Shown: positions 1 to 8,037, counted from the stretch's first letter. The stretch: 52,051 bases of DNA from Oscillospiraceae bacterium (GCA_015064505.1 SVSB01000018.1:1-52051); one strand, 5' to 3'. Numbers and translations: made by a program. Notes: a model not told the origin generated them from the sequence alone.

Positions 1-2000
1 AGGCGCACGTCACCACAGAGGCGCCCGTCACCACGGAGGCACCCGTCACCACGGAGGCACCCGTCACCACGGAAGCACCCGTCACCACGGAAGCGCCCGT
101 TACCACGGAAGCGCCCGTAACCACGGAGGCGCCCGTCACTACGGAAGCGCCCGTTACCACGGAAGCGCCCGTCACCACGGAAGCACCCGTAACCACGGAG
201 CCGCCGGTTGAGGATATCCCCGAGGAGCCGATCACGGAGCTGATCTCCATCAAGGATCTGAACAAAAACAGCATTGAGGGCAGCCATGCGGAGGATAGCT
301 ATCTCACCGCATCATTAGAGGTAAACTTCCGCGAGTCCATAGATCTCCGCTCTTCGAATACAGGCTCTGCACGTTACGATAAGGGCTGGTATCCCCGCGT
401 CAAAAAGGTAAACGACGAGCTGTACGTTATGTTCTTTATGTACAGTCAGCTGGGTCAGCATCTTTACGTAACCACAAGCAAGGACGGCTATAATTGGGAG
501 AAGCCCTCCGTGTTCTGGAATTCCGCAGATCATAAGTTCACCTACGAGTACGGCTCAAAGAAGGGAACTGAGGACCGTTATTTTGCGGTAAACGCGGATG
601 CCTGCGTCCTTGATAACGGCGAGATCCTCTGCGTTTACGCAGTGCGCCCAAAATCGGGCTACGGCACAAACGAATATACGGATCTTAACGGTCTTTACCT
701 CCGCCGCGGCACCGTGGAGGGTGATAAGATCCTCTGGTCGGAGGAGGAGAGGATCTACACGGGTCATCTCTGGGAGCCATTTATTATGCAGCGCGCCGAC
801 GGACAGGTGCAGGTTTATTGGTCCTGCATAGTCGGTTACGTGGATCTGTACGGCTTTGATAGCGATAAGCGCTCCACCTGCACGGGAATGATCGTCTCAA
901 ACGATAACGGTCACACCTGGACCCCCGATATTCAGCCGGGGGCAAAGGATCACGTGCCCACCCGCGTATATCAGGAATACGTGGGCGATAAGGTTCCTTA
1001 CGGCACGGATCTTGATCCCGTGCCCTATTTCGGAGGACAGATGCCTTCGGCAGTTCAGCTTTATAACGGAAAAACTCTCCTTGCGGTAGAGGTGCAGGAT
1101 CTTAACCTTGACTTCCACGTCTCTCTCGGTATAAGCGAGGAGGGCGGCAACTGGAAGGCGTTGGGACTTACGGAAACGGGTCCCGACGTAATGATGGAAA
1201 AGGCAGTTGACGGCGCAGCGCCCTATCTTGCCCGTTTTCCTTCGGGCGAGGTGTATCTTACCTACGGCAAAAGCTCCAAGACCCGCGGCAGAATGATAAG
1301 CCCGGACGGAACGAAGATAGATAAGGCGGAGTCCCTTGCGGCAGAGGGCGTTCGCGGCTCGTGGGCGTCAACCGAGGTGGTGGGAAGCCACGAGCTGATC
1401 GTCGCCGCACAAAGCAAGATAGACGAGCTTTACGGCTTCCATCTGGTGCACGCTTATCTTAATCACCGCACCAACGCTCCAAAGCAAACCGTTACGGTGG
1501 ACGGATATACAAACGAATGGCGCGAGAATACGGACGCGCTGTTCGTTGGAAGCGAGACCCAGGCGCAGATGACCCTGCGCACCGCTCACGACGGTGAGAA
1601 CGTTTATTTCCTCCTTACCCGCCTTGACAGAGTGCTGATGAAAAACGACAGCGTGGAGCTTAATATCGACGGCGATGGCTGTTTTTATCGCATTGTTCTG
1701 AATTCAGAGGGCGTTACAAGCATCCAAAAAATAGAGGGCGCGAAGAAATATGAGCTCTCAAAAGATAAGGTCGTCTGCGTTACGAAGGTGTTTGGTACGG
1801 TAGGTGAGCTTTCCGATGTGGACGAGGGCGTGGTTTACGAGATCTCCGTGCCCAAAGCCCTTATCGGTGTGGAGGGAAAAGCATCCTATACGGTGCTCCC
1901 CGTGCTCAATAATACGGATGGAAGCGGCGTTATCACCGATACCCTCACAAACGCAAGCATAGCTCAAATGTCCCGCTGGCCCGCAGTGGTTATGGATTAA
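1..2000 (+). CDS. Secreted sialidase-like (BNR/Asp-box) protein with Thr/Pro-rich repeat linker, 5' truncated
   Basis: The reading frame is open from the first base of the window and ends with TAA at 1998-2000, so the N-terminus lies outside; the first in-frame ATG at 429 is internal. The first 65 codons are a tandem repeat of the hexapeptide TEAPVT, a flexible extracellular linker. The body contains Asp-box motifs of the sialidase/BNR beta-propeller type (SNDNGHTW is a clear S-x-D-x-G-x-T-W, with weaker ones TSKDGYNW and SEEGGNW). The last 160 or so residues, starting near VTVDGYTNEW, resemble a CBM9-like or DOMON-like beta-sandwich. I infer a secreted glycan-active or glycan-binding protein. 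The hydrolase family (GH33, GH93 or a non-catalytic propeller) cannot be settled without the missing N-terminus. A terminator follows directly. Confidence 0.75.
   Translation, partial: AHVTTEAPVTTEAPVTTEAPVTTEAPVTTEAPVTTEAPVTTEAPVTTEAPVTTEAPVTTEAPVTTEPPVEDIPEEPITELISIKDLNKNSIEGSHAEDSYLTASLEVNFRESIDLRSSNTGSARYDKGWYPRVKKVNDELYVMFFMYSQLGQHLYVTTSKDGYNWEKPSVFWNSADHKFTYEYGSKKGTEDRYFAVNADACVLDNGEILCVYAVRPKSGYGTNEYTDLNGLYLRRGTVEGDKILWSEEERIYTGHLWEPFIMQRADGQVQVYWSCIVGYVDLYGFDSDKRSTCTGMIVSNDNGHTWTPDIQPGAKDHVPTRVYQEYVGDKVPYGTDLDPVPYFGGQMPSAVQLYNGKTLLAVEVQDLNLDFHVSLGISEEGGNWKALGLTETGPDVMMEKAVDGAAPYLARFPSGEVYLTYGKSSKTRGRMISPDGTKIDKAESLAAEGVRGSWASTEVVGSHELIVAAQSKIDELYGFHLVHAYLNHRTNAPKQTVTVDGYTNEWRENTDALFVGSETQAQMTLRTAHDGENVYFLLTRLDRVLMKNDSVELNIDGDGCFYRIVLNSEGVTSIQKIEGAKKYELSKDKVVCVTKVFGTVGELSDVDEGVVYEISVPKALIGVEGKASYTVLPVLNNTDGSGVITDTLTNASIAQMSRWPAVVMD
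9..203 (+). repeat. 18-bp tandem repeat coding TEAPVT linker
   Basis: About ten copies of an 18-bp unit (consensus GTCACCACGGAGGCACCC) run in phase, each coding VTTEAP. Third-position changes (GTC/GTT/GTA, GAG/GAA, GCG/GCA) are scattered while the peptide hardly varies, so the peptide is under selection. The array begins before the window. The same Thr-Glu-Ala-Val composition appears in the linker of the wall-anchored protein at 4986-5816. Confidence 0.9.
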
Positions 2001-2003
2001 AAT

Positions 2004-2040
2004 AAAAAACTCTTTTGTCCAACTGACAAAAGAGTTTTTT
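2004..2040 (+). terminator. Intrinsic terminator of the sialidase-like gene
   Basis: A perfect 16-bp stem (2004-2019 with 2025-2040), loop CAACT, begins with six A and ends with six T, so it can work in both directions. It lies 4 nt after the stop codon of the upstream gene. Confidence 0.9.
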
Positions 2041-2074
2041 GTGTACAGAGAAACTTCCCTGCGGTACGAAAATA

Positions 2075-2110
2075 TATAGAAAAGGCACCCTATTGGGTGC
2101 CTTTTCTATA
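2075..2110 (-). terminator. Terminator of tRNA-Ser(UGA)
   Basis: A 16-bp stem (2075-2090 with 2095-2110), 4-nt loop, starts immediately after the encoded CCA of the minus-strand tRNA and is followed on that strand by TATATATTTT. A nearly identical copy occurs in the opposite orientation after 2807. Confidence 0.85.
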
Positions 2111-2197
2111 TGGCGGAGGGTGTGGGATTCGAACCCACGTGGGTTGCCCCAAACGGTTTTCAAGACCGCCTCGTTATGACCGCTTCGATAACCCTCC
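2111..2197 (-). tRNA. tRNA-Ser(UGA)
   Basis: On the minus strand the sequence opens with GGAGGGT (2197-2191) and closes with ACCCTCC plus discriminator G and an encoded CCA (2113-2111). The anticodon loop reads CTTGAAA, giving anticodon UGA for UCA-type serine codons. A long variable arm (GTTTGGGGCAACCCACG region) and the T-loop TTCGAAT fit a class II tRNA-Ser. Confidence 0.95.
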
Positions 2198-2430
2198 AAG
2201 AATATGATGCACGGTGTGCATCATATTCTTGGAGTTTAAGAGAAGTGGCTCGACGAGCTTGCTCGACGAATCCGCTTCGAATACCCCGCTCGAGTTCGAC
2301 AAGCTTGCTTGTCAGGCGAGAGCGTGGGTATCTTCGCCATTGGCGAAATAACCCTATGATGCATACTGTACATATTTGGTTTTTTATACCCACGGAGAAG
2401 AACTCCGTGTGCGATACCCTTGCATTTTAG
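2198..2430. repeat. Chain of short palindromes upstream of tRNA-Ser(UGA)
   Basis: No gene is supported here. The stretch is a string of short hairpins: a 17-bp arm pair running from the tRNA 5' end (AAGAATATGATGCAC with its complement, about 2195-2233), CGAGCTTGCTCG, CGAATCCGCTTCG, GACAAGCTTGCTTGTC, TTCGCCATTGGCGAA and ACGGAGAAGAACTCCGT. On the minus strand GGGTATTCGAAGCGG and GGGTTATTTCGCC look like decayed copies of the tRNA 5' part (GGGTTATCGAAGCGG). The bases from 2431 to 2513 are AT-rich with nothing recognisable. Confidence 0.6.
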
Positions 2431-2513
2431 CATATTAAAGGCGTTATGTCAATAACAATGCTCTTATTTTCTATAAAATAAGCGAAAAAATTAAAATATT
2501 TTGCTTTAAGCTC

Positions 2514-2542
2514 TTGATTTTTCAAAGGATATGTGATATTAT
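2514..2542 (+). promoter_or_regulatory. Promoter of tRNA-Ser(GGA)
   Basis: TTGATT at 2514-2519, a 17-bp spacer and TATTAT at 2537-2542. The expected start at about 2549 is 14 nt before the tRNA 5' end. Confidence 0.7.
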
Positions 2543-2562
2543 AGTAAAGCTGTGAGCAACTT

Positions 2563-2654
2563 GGAGAGATGGCTGAGCTGGTCTAAGGCGCACGACTGGA
2601 AATCGTGTGTCGGCTAATACCCGACCGAGGGTTCGAATCCCTCTCTCTCCGCCA
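2563..2654 (+). tRNA. tRNA-Ser(GGA)
   Basis: The acceptor strands are GGAGAGA (2563-2569) and TCTCTCC, followed by discriminator G and an encoded CCA at 2652-2654. The anticodon loop CTGGAAA gives anticodon GGA. The long variable arm (TGTCGGCTAATACCCGACCG region) is typical of tRNA-Ser. Its 3' tail is repeated downstream at 2785-2807 and 2976-2996. Confidence 0.95.
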
Positions 2655-2690
2655 CAGAAAAGGACACCCAACGGGTGTCCTTTTCTGTGG
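2652..2690 (+). terminator. Terminator of tRNA-Ser(GGA)
   Basis: A perfect 18-bp stem (2652-2669 with 2673-2690), 3-nt loop AAC. The left arm includes the CCA of the tRNA, so terminator and tRNA end overlap. The 3' side carries TTTT inside the stem. Confidence 0.8.
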
Positions 2691-2700
2691 CGCAACAAAC

Positions 2701-2859
2701 GGAGGATTCGAACCGTTCGGGAGTGAATGTCGCTCCGGTGGAGCGACAGAGCCGAACGGACCGGAGCCCGTCGAGGGCGGAGAATTCGAATCCCTCTCTC
2801 TCCGCCATATAGAAAAGGCACCCAATAGGGTGCCTTTTCTATATATTTTTGTACCGCAG
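2701..2859 (+). repeat. tRNA-Ser tail module 1 (palindrome plus duplicated tRNA 3' end and terminator)
   Basis: The segment opens with an inverted T-arm-like GGAGGATTCGAA (2701-2712) and closes with TTCGAATCCCTCTCTCTCC plus GCCA (2785-2807), a copy of the last 23 nt of tRNA-Ser(GGA). Inside are nested palindromes CCGTTCGG/CCGAACGG and GTCGCTCC/GGAGCGAC. The tail is followed not by the GGA terminator but by a copy of the UGA-tRNA terminator (GAAAAGGCACCC/GGGTGCCTTTTC), so it is a chimera joined at CTCCGCCA. Confidence 0.8.
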
Positions 2860-2862
2860 AGG

Positions 2863-3034
2863 GATTCGAACGCAGCGTTAAGCAAACCATCCGGGGGATG
2901 GTTTGTAGCGGTGACCGAAGGATTTTGCGTGGCATAAAGCTGATATTTTCACATTTGCCACGCAAAATTCAAGAGCGAATCCCTCTCTCTCCGCCACAGA
3001 AAAAGGACACCCAACGGGTGTCCTTTTTCTGTGG
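2863..3034 (+). repeat. tRNA-Ser tail module 2
   Basis: It opens with an inverted GAGGGATTCG (about 2859-2870) and closes with CGAATCCCTCTCTCTCCGCC plus A (2976-2996), again the tRNA-Ser(GGA) tail, then a 41-nt terminator hairpin (2994-3034) like the one after the real tRNA but with one extra A:T pair. Inside are CAAACCATCC/GGATGGTTTG and a 12-bp pair ATTTTGCGTGGC/GCCACGCAAAAT. No complete tRNA is present. Confidence 0.8.
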
Positions 3035-3145
3035 TTCAACAGATTTTATCTGAATCAAGGTAGGGGGGGAACTGTGTTTGCCCGCGGGCGTTCGAAGAAC
3101 GCCCCTGCAAAACCCCTGCAAAACTCCCACAAAAAATAAGACAGC

Positions 3146-3193
3146 ATAAAAACCGCAGGGTAAGGAACAAGGGGTGCTTGTTCCTTACCCTGC
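3146..3193 (-). terminator. trpB: Terminator of trpB
   Basis: A perfect 17-bp stem (3155-3171 with 3177-3193), loop GGGTG, followed on the minus strand by GGTTTTTATG. It lies about 50 nt beyond the trpB stop codon. Confidence 0.85.
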
Positions 3194-3241
3194 ATGTTTT
3201 ATTTGATTTATTTTTAACTGCAAAGTCAGGATGAATTTCTA

Positions 3242-4459
3242 TCACTTAATGGGATAATTCTCCAGGATGTAATCCATATCCTTGTCGCCGCGGCCGGAGA
3301 GGCAGATGAGGACGGAGCCCTTGCCCATGGTCTTTGCCAGCTTCATGCCGTAAGCAACCGCGTGGCTGCTCTCGATGGCGGGGATGATGCCCTCAAGGCG
3401 GGAGAGGGTGAAGAAGGCGTCGATGGTGTCCTCGTCGTTTACAACGTCGTACTTAACTCTGCCGAGATCGTGGAGGAACGCGTGCTCGGGGCCCGAGGAG
3501 GGGTAGTCAAGTCCGCTTGCAACGGAATAAACGGGAGCGGGGTCGCCGTTTTCATCCTTCAGCATCAGGCTGTTAAAGCCGTGCATAACGCCCTCGGTGC
3601 CGTACTGGAGGCTTGCGGCGTGGTCGCCCATTGCGGTGCCTCTGCCGAGAGGCTCAACGCCGTAAATATCAACGGGATCGTTTAAGAAGCCCGCAAACAT
3701 ACCCATGGAGTTGGAGCCGCCGCCAACGCAGGCGACGACTGCATCGGGCAGCTCGCCCGTCATCTCCAAAAACTGTGCTCTTGCCTCAATGCCCACAACG
3801 CTCTGAAAATCGCGCACCATCATGGGGAAGGGATGAGGACCAACAACGGAGCCGATGCAGTAGATGGCGTCCTTGTATTCTCTTGCGTAAGCGGCAAAGG
3901 CGGCGTCAACGGCTTCCTTGAGGGTCTGCAGACCGTGGGTAACTTCGATGACGTTTGCGCCCAGAATCTTCATACGTGCAACGTTGGGCGCCTGCTTCTT
4001 GATATCCACGGAGCCCATATAAATATCGCATTCAAGGCCGAAATATGCGGCGGCGGTAGCAAGAGCAACGCCGTGCTGACCTGCGCCCGTTTCGGCAATT
4101 ACCTTCTTTTTGCCCATATATTTTGCAAGAAGCGCCTCGCCCATGCAGTGATTAAGCTTGTGGGCACCCGTGTGGTTCAGATCCTCGCGCTTAACGTAAA
4201 GCTGAACGTTGCCAAGGGAGGAGGAGAGACGCTCCAGATGGGAAATTGGTGTGGGTCTGCCCTGGAAATCCTTGCGAATACGGCGAAGCTCCGCAATGAA
4301 CTTGGAGGACTTGCAGATGGTAAAATAAGCCTCGTTTATCTCCTCCATTGCCTTTTTCAGCTCCTCGGAGATATAAGCGCCGCCGTAGGGTCCGTAATAA
4401 CCCTCGGCATTGGGGTAATTCTTTAAATAGGTATCAAAATTTATTCCGTTGTAGATCAT
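3242..4459 (-). CDS. trpB: Tryptophan synthase beta chain
   Basis: A 405-residue PLP enzyme that condenses indole with serine to make tryptophan. GRPTPI (67-72), the PLP lysine K101 in HTGAHKLNH, the catalytic glutamate E123 in AETGAGQHG and the phosphate-binding GGGSN (246-250) are all present, and length and motif spacing match type-1 TrpB. The start is set by AAGGAG 8 nt before ATG at 4459. It stands alone: there is no trpA or other trp gene beside it, and the neighbours are tRNAs and an unrelated secreted protein. A T-box leader with a likely Trp specifier precedes it, so expression should rise when tRNA-Trp is uncharged. The missing alpha subunit may be elsewhere, or the enzyme may salvage free indole; the sequence cannot decide. 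Confidence 0.95.
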   Translation of the reverse strand: MIYNGINFDTYLKNYPNAEGYYGPYGGAYISEELKKAMEEINEAYFTICKSSKFIAELRRIRKDFQGRPTPISHLERLSSSLGNVQLYVKREDLNHTGAHKLNHCMGEALLAKYMGKKKVIAETGAGQHGVALATAAAYFGLECDIYMGSVDIKKQAPNVARMKILGANVIEVTHGLQTLKEAVDAAFAAYAREYKDAIYCIGSVVGPHPFPMMVRDFQSVVGIEARAQFLEMTGELPDAVVACVGGGSNSMGMFAGFLNDPVDIYGVEPLGRGTAMGDHAASLQYGTEGVMHGFNSLMLKDENGDPAPVYSVASGLDYPSSGPEHAFLHDLGRVKYDVVNDEDTIDAFFTLSRLEGIIPAIESSHAVAYGMKLAKTMGKGSVLICLSGRGDKDMDYILENYPIK

Positions 4460-4582
4460 TTTATTTTCTCCTTATATGGATCGTTTTTAGTTATTTTTTT
4501 GAGCATCGGCTCGGTTTTGCGGCACTTTATCAGGCACGCCATCGTCCGTCTAAAACAAACATAAAAGCCTCTTTCCGGGAAC

Positions 4583-4845
4583 AAAAAAATCCCCGACAGA
4601 AAATACTGCCAAGGACGAATATCTCTATCCGCGGTGCCACCTTGATTCACGGAGTTCCGTGCACTTACGGGTACCATCATACCCCCGGCAACTGACGCGT
4701 GCCCTGCGTCGCAGAATACTCGGGTTCAAAGCCCCTTTGACTGCGCCCTCCGCGGTCCATTTGACGGCTTGTTTCCTGCCTGCATCCCAGCTGCGCAAGC
4801 TCTCTGTGAGGTCATCACCGACTTTATCTCCGCATCAACGGTTTT
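4583..4845 (-). promoter_or_regulatory. T-box leader, tryptophan-type, upstream of trpB
   Basis: The minus strand carries the T-box core AAGGTGGCACCGCGG (4643-4629). It is followed by an intrinsic terminator: 10 paired positions TCCTTGGCAG/CTGTCGGGGA with G-U pairs (4590-4615) and seven T (4583-4589). About 115 nt upstream of the core, in the Stem I region, CAAATGGACC offers UGG at 4759-4757 as specifier codon. Known mechanism: uncharged tRNA pairs with specifier and T-box bulge and stabilises the antiterminator. Family assignment is firm; the exact specifier triplet is an inference from position and from the downstream gene. Confidence 0.9.
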
Positions 4846-4849
4846 TTAT

Positions 4850-4878
4850 AGTATGGCATATTTTTTTGCGTTTGTCAA
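4850..4878 (-). promoter_or_regulatory. Promoter of the trpB T-box transcript
   Basis: TTGACA (4878-4873), 17-bp spacer, CATACT (4855-4850), placed just upstream of the T-box leader. Confidence 0.7.
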
Positions 4879-4935
4879 GGCTTTTTGCAAGTTTGTTTTT
4901 CTTTGCTTGCATTTTTATCTCTATAATAATATTCG

Positions 4936-4972
4936 CAAAAAAGGACGGGGAACTTGCATTCCCCGTCCTTTC
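4936..4972 (-). terminator. Terminator of the 4986-5816 gene
   Basis: On the minus strand AAAGGACGGGGAA and TTCCCCGTCCTTT form a stem around a short loop, followed by TTTTTTGCG. It starts 14 nt after the stop codon. Confidence 0.85.
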
Positions 4973-4985
4973 GGATAATATCAAA

Positions 4986-5816
4986 TCAGTCTCTTACCTT
5001 CTTCTTGGCAAGAACTGCAGCTGCAGCGATTGCAAGGAGAGAAGCTGCGAAAAGAACTACGGTGTAGTCGCCGGTGGGAGGAGTAGCCTCGCCGCCTGCG
5101 GCAGCCTCGGTGGTAACGGCTTCGGTGGTAACGGCCTCGGTAACGGGCTCGGTCTCGGGAGCAACGGATCCGGCGTATACCTTGAAGTCCTTAACGTCTA
5201 TGTATTGGCCGGGATTGCAGAAGGTGATAAGACGCATAACGTAAGGAGCGTTAGCGGGAGTGAAGGTGAAGGTAAGGGTGGTCCACTGGGTGAGGTCCTT
5301 AGCTGCAAGATCGTCTGCGGTAACGATTACGCAGTTGTTCTGAACGCCGTCAACAAGGCGGGCAAGAACTGCTCTGCCGTTGCCGTCGGTGCAGGTGTAG
5401 CCCTGATTGAGTCTGAAGGTGATGGTGAAATAGAACTCCTCAGCCGCGGTGAAAACAGCGGGATCAAGGTTGAGGTACAGCTGGCTGTACTTGCTTACGT
5501 AATTCTCCTTGTTTTCGAATCTTACGAACTTCTCGCCGTTCTCTTCCTTGAGAGTAAGACCAACGGAGTCTTTAACGCTGCCGGGGGTCTCAAGTGCGAG
5601 AGAGGTGATACCCTTGGATCCGGTGATCTCAACGGCTGCCTGGTCGCCTATCATGGCGCTGAGATCCGCAGTGATAGCCTCGGGGTTGAAGTCGGCAAGA
5701 ACGCCGTAGGTTGCGGGAACGGCATCAGCCATAGCTCCGTCAACAGCGAAAACACCGATTGCGAAGAGAGATGTTGCGATAATGGTCATAGCAATAAATA
5801 ATGCAAGCTTTTTCAT
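4986..5816 (-). CDS. Secreted, wall- or membrane-anchored protein with PPTGD sorting-like tail
   Basis: 276 residues from ATG at 5816, chosen because AAAGGAG lies 7 nt upstream and the protein then opens with MKKLALFIAM and a typical signal peptide ending near AVDG. The middle (about 30-215) is a single beta-rich domain with no catalytic motif I recognise; its lectin-like pattern suggests carbohydrate binding, as an inference. A TEPVTEAVTTEAVTTEA linker leads to PPTGD, a hydrophobic helix and KKKVRD. This resembles a sortase-type sorting signal of the Clostridial PxTGD kind. It has its own promoter and terminator, so it is a single-gene unit. No sortase is present in the window. Confidence 0.75.
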   Translation of the reverse strand: MKKLALFIAMTIIATSLFAIGVFAVDGAMADAVPATYGVLADFNPEAITADLSAMIGDQAAVEITGSKGITSLALETPGSVKDSVGLTLKEENGEKFVRFENKENYVSKYSQLYLNLDPAVFTAAEEFYFTITFRLNQGYTCTDGNGRAVLARLVDGVQNNCVIVTADDLAAKDLTQWTTLTFTFTPANAPYVMRLITFCNPGQYIDVKDFKVYAGSVAPETEPVTEAVTTEAVTTEAAAGGEATPPTGDYTVVLFAASLLAIAAAAVLAKKKVRD

Positions 5817-5883
5817 AATCTTTCTCCTTTTTAAAATACAAGCTGCTACCAAACGAAAGGCAAACAGTCTAATCTATACGAGT

Positions 5884-5911
5884 AGTATATCATAGCCACC
5901 GGAAAAGTCAA
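5884..5911 (-). promoter_or_regulatory. Promoter of the 4986-5816 gene
   Basis: TTGACT (5911-5906), 16-bp spacer, TATACT (5889-5884), about 70 nt upstream of the start codon. Confidence 0.65.
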
Positions 5912-6003
5912 CTATTAGTTGGATAATGACAATTTTTGCCCACGAAAAAGACAATTATTGTGCAAAATGTAGAGATGGGCAATTATTGCAAAAGAAGTGG
6001 TTT

Positions 6004-8037
6004 TTACGCCTTAAGCACCAAACCGCCGTTTAAAGGCAGATACGCGGAGCTTATCTTTTCTCCGGTGGTGATCACGGTATATTCACCGTCAAGCTCCATG
6101 GTCTGCTCTTTGCCGGAGAAATTAAGCAGGAACAGATATTTTTCTCCCGCGCCTTCTCTTATCTTTGCGGTAACTCCCTTGGGGATCTCTTTGCCGTTTA
6201 TTGCGGTGGGAAGCTTCTTATCGGCGGAGATCTCGCCTATAAGCTTATCCGTAAAGGTGCCGCTCTTGTCGCGGAACGCAACGTAGTAAGCCTTGCCCTT
6301 GCCGTATTCGTTTACGGTAAAGCAGGGGGTGTTCTTATAGAATTCGCTTCCGTAGGTGCCAAGGACGGTTGCGTCTTTTACCTTGAGTATCTCGCAGTAG
6401 TCCTTTGCGGTATATTCCTCGCCGTATGCGTTTATCTTAACGCTTTCCTCGGGGTAGAGAGTATCGAGCTCCTCTGCGCGCAGACCGAAAACGTCCATCA
6501 GCACGCCGCAGGGCCAGCCGCCCAGATGGCAAAGATCGTTTTCGTTTACCTGTGCCATTGCGTAAGTACCAACGAGAGTGCCGCCCTGTCTGACGAAGCT
6601 TGCAAGTCTGCCTGCGGTTTCCTCCTCGCAGATATACATCATGGGCGCAACGATAACGTCGTATTCGTCGTAGCTGTCCTTGCGGCCTATAAGGTCAACG
6701 TTTATGCCGCGGCGGTGGAAGGCGCCGTAATGCAGATGGGTGGCTTCGCCGTATTTCTTCCCATTCTTCTGCATACCCTGCATATCCTGCAGAGCCCATA
6801 TAGTATCCCAATCGTAGAGTATCGCCGCCTTGCTTATGACCTCGGTACCCGCAACGGCGGAAAGCTTTTCAAGCTCCTCACCAAGGGCGGCAACCTCGGA
6901 GAACACTCTGGTGTCCTCCTTGCCGTAATGATCGACTACGGCGCCGTGCAGCTTTTCACTGGAGCCGCGGCTCTTGCGCCATTGGAAATACTGCACGCTG
7001 TCGGAGCCGTGGGCAATAGCCTGCAGTGAGGAAATACGCATTTTTCCGGGGCGGGCAAGCTTGTTTATATCCTTCCAGTTAACAAGGCTGGGAGTGGACT
7101 CCATCAAAAGAAAATTCTTGCGCTTCAAGGAGCGCATACAGTCGTGGGTCATTCCTATCCAGGATGCCTGACCCACGTCGCCCCAGGGAAGCTCCCAGTT
7201 GGGGTAATTATCCCAGGAAACGAAATCCACGGTCTTTGCAAGCTCGCGGTAATCAATGCCCGTGAAAAATCCCATAAGGTTAGTTGTTATGGGCTTTTGG
7301 CTGTATTCCTTGATTGCGGCGATCTCGTGCTTCATAAAGTCCGCCGTTTGCGCCGTAACGAAGCGCTTCCAGTCTATAGTCAGACCGTGCACTGCGTTCT
7401 CGCCTATGGAGGAAGGGGGCTCAGCCTGCTCGAAATTATCGTATCTGTGGCTCCAGAAGCGGGTCCACCACTGCAGGTTAAGCTTTTCTATATCGTTATC
7501 GTACTTCTTGCGCAAAAATTCAACGAACGCTCTTCTGCAGTGCTCGCAATGGCATTCTCCGTTCACCTCGTTGGAGATATGCCAGCAAAGCAGGGCAGGG
7601 GAGTGGGCGTATCTTTTTGCAAGCAGACGGTTTATGTTTGCTATCTTCTCGCGGTATACGGGGGAGGAGAAGCAGTGGTTATGGCGTCTGCCGTAAAGGG
7701 CGCGGTGCCTGTCGTCGGCGGTGCGCATGGTTTCGGGGTATTTTTCCGCCATCCAACGGGGCTTTGCTCCGCTTGGGGTGGCAAGGATTATTTTCAGACC
7801 GTTCTTTTCCGCCTTTTCAAAGATGGCGTCGGGAACGGAAAAGTCGTAAACGCCCTCCTGCGGCTCCAGCTCCGCCCAGGAGAATACTCCCAAGGTAGCC
7901 TCGTTCCAGTGGGCAAGCTTCATAAGGCGCATATCCTCGTCCCATATCTCGGGAGTGTGGCGCCATTGCTCGGGGTTGTAGTCACCGCCGAATATCAGCT
8001 TGTCAAAATCGGGGAAAAGATAGTTTTTGTTTTCCAT
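6004..8037 (-). CDS. GH42 beta-galactosidase
   Basis: A 677-residue cytoplasmic enzyme, no signal peptide, that hydrolyses terminal beta-galactosides. The N-terminus (GGDYNPEQW, residues 17-25) is the GH42 hallmark. The acid/base is E157 in HISNEVNG and the nucleophile E313 in LLMESTPS. The cysteine cluster CHCEHC (162-167) fits the structural zinc site known in many GH42 enzymes. Domains in order: TIM barrel (about 1-385), trimerisation or glutaminase-like domain (about 395-595), small C-terminal beta domain. ATG at 8037 follows AAAGGA. A TATAAT-like -10 at 8075-8070 lies upstream without a convincing -35. It is monocistronic, so transport and sensing genes must lie elsewhere. Confidence 0.93.
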   Translation of the reverse strand: MENKNYLFPDFDKLIFGGDYNPEQWRHTPEIWDEDMRLMKLAHWNEATLGVFSWAELEPQEGVYDFSVPDAIFEKAEKNGLKIILATPSGAKPRWMAEKYPETMRTADDRHRALYGRRHNHCFSSPVYREKIANINRLLAKRYAHSPALLCWHISNEVNGECHCEHCRRAFVEFLRKKYDNDIEKLNLQWWTRFWSHRYDNFEQAEPPSSIGENAVHGLTIDWKRFVTAQTADFMKHEIAAIKEYSQKPITTNLMGFFTGIDYRELAKTVDFVSWDNYPNWELPWGDVGQASWIGMTHDCMRSLKRKNFLLMESTPSLVNWKDINKLARPGKMRISSLQAIAHGSDSVQYFQWRKSRGSSEKLHGAVVDHYGKEDTRVFSEVAALGEELEKLSAVAGTEVISKAAILYDWDTIWALQDMQGMQKNGKKYGEATHLHYGAFHRRGINVDLIGRKDSYDEYDVIVAPMMYICEEETAGRLASFVRQGGTLVGTYAMAQVNENDLCHLGGWPCGVLMDVFGLRAEELDTLYPEESVKINAYGEEYTAKDYCEILKVKDATVLGTYGSEFYKNTPCFTVNEYGKGKAYYVAFRDKSGTFTDKLIGEISADKKLPTAINGKEIPKGVTAKIREGAGEKYLFLLNFSGKEQTMELDGEYTVITTGEKISSAYLPLNGGLVLKA

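Noticed and set aside
9-203. Possible CRISPR array
   Set aside because: The units are 18 bp, have no spacers and are in frame, coding a TEAPVT linker.
2110-2965. Several ORFs of 60-147 codons across the tRNA region on both strands
   Set aside because: They translate tRNA genes and terminator hairpins and lack ribosome sites.
2563-3034. Prophage or integrative element attached at tRNA-Ser
   Set aside because: Tail duplications resemble att sites, but the intervals are only about 150-190 bp and no integrase, excisionase or cargo gene lies in the window.
4659-5801. A 380-codon open frame on the plus strand
   Set aside because: It runs through the T-box leader and antisense to the secreted protein at 4986-5816; it shows only low-complexity Gly/Ser translation.
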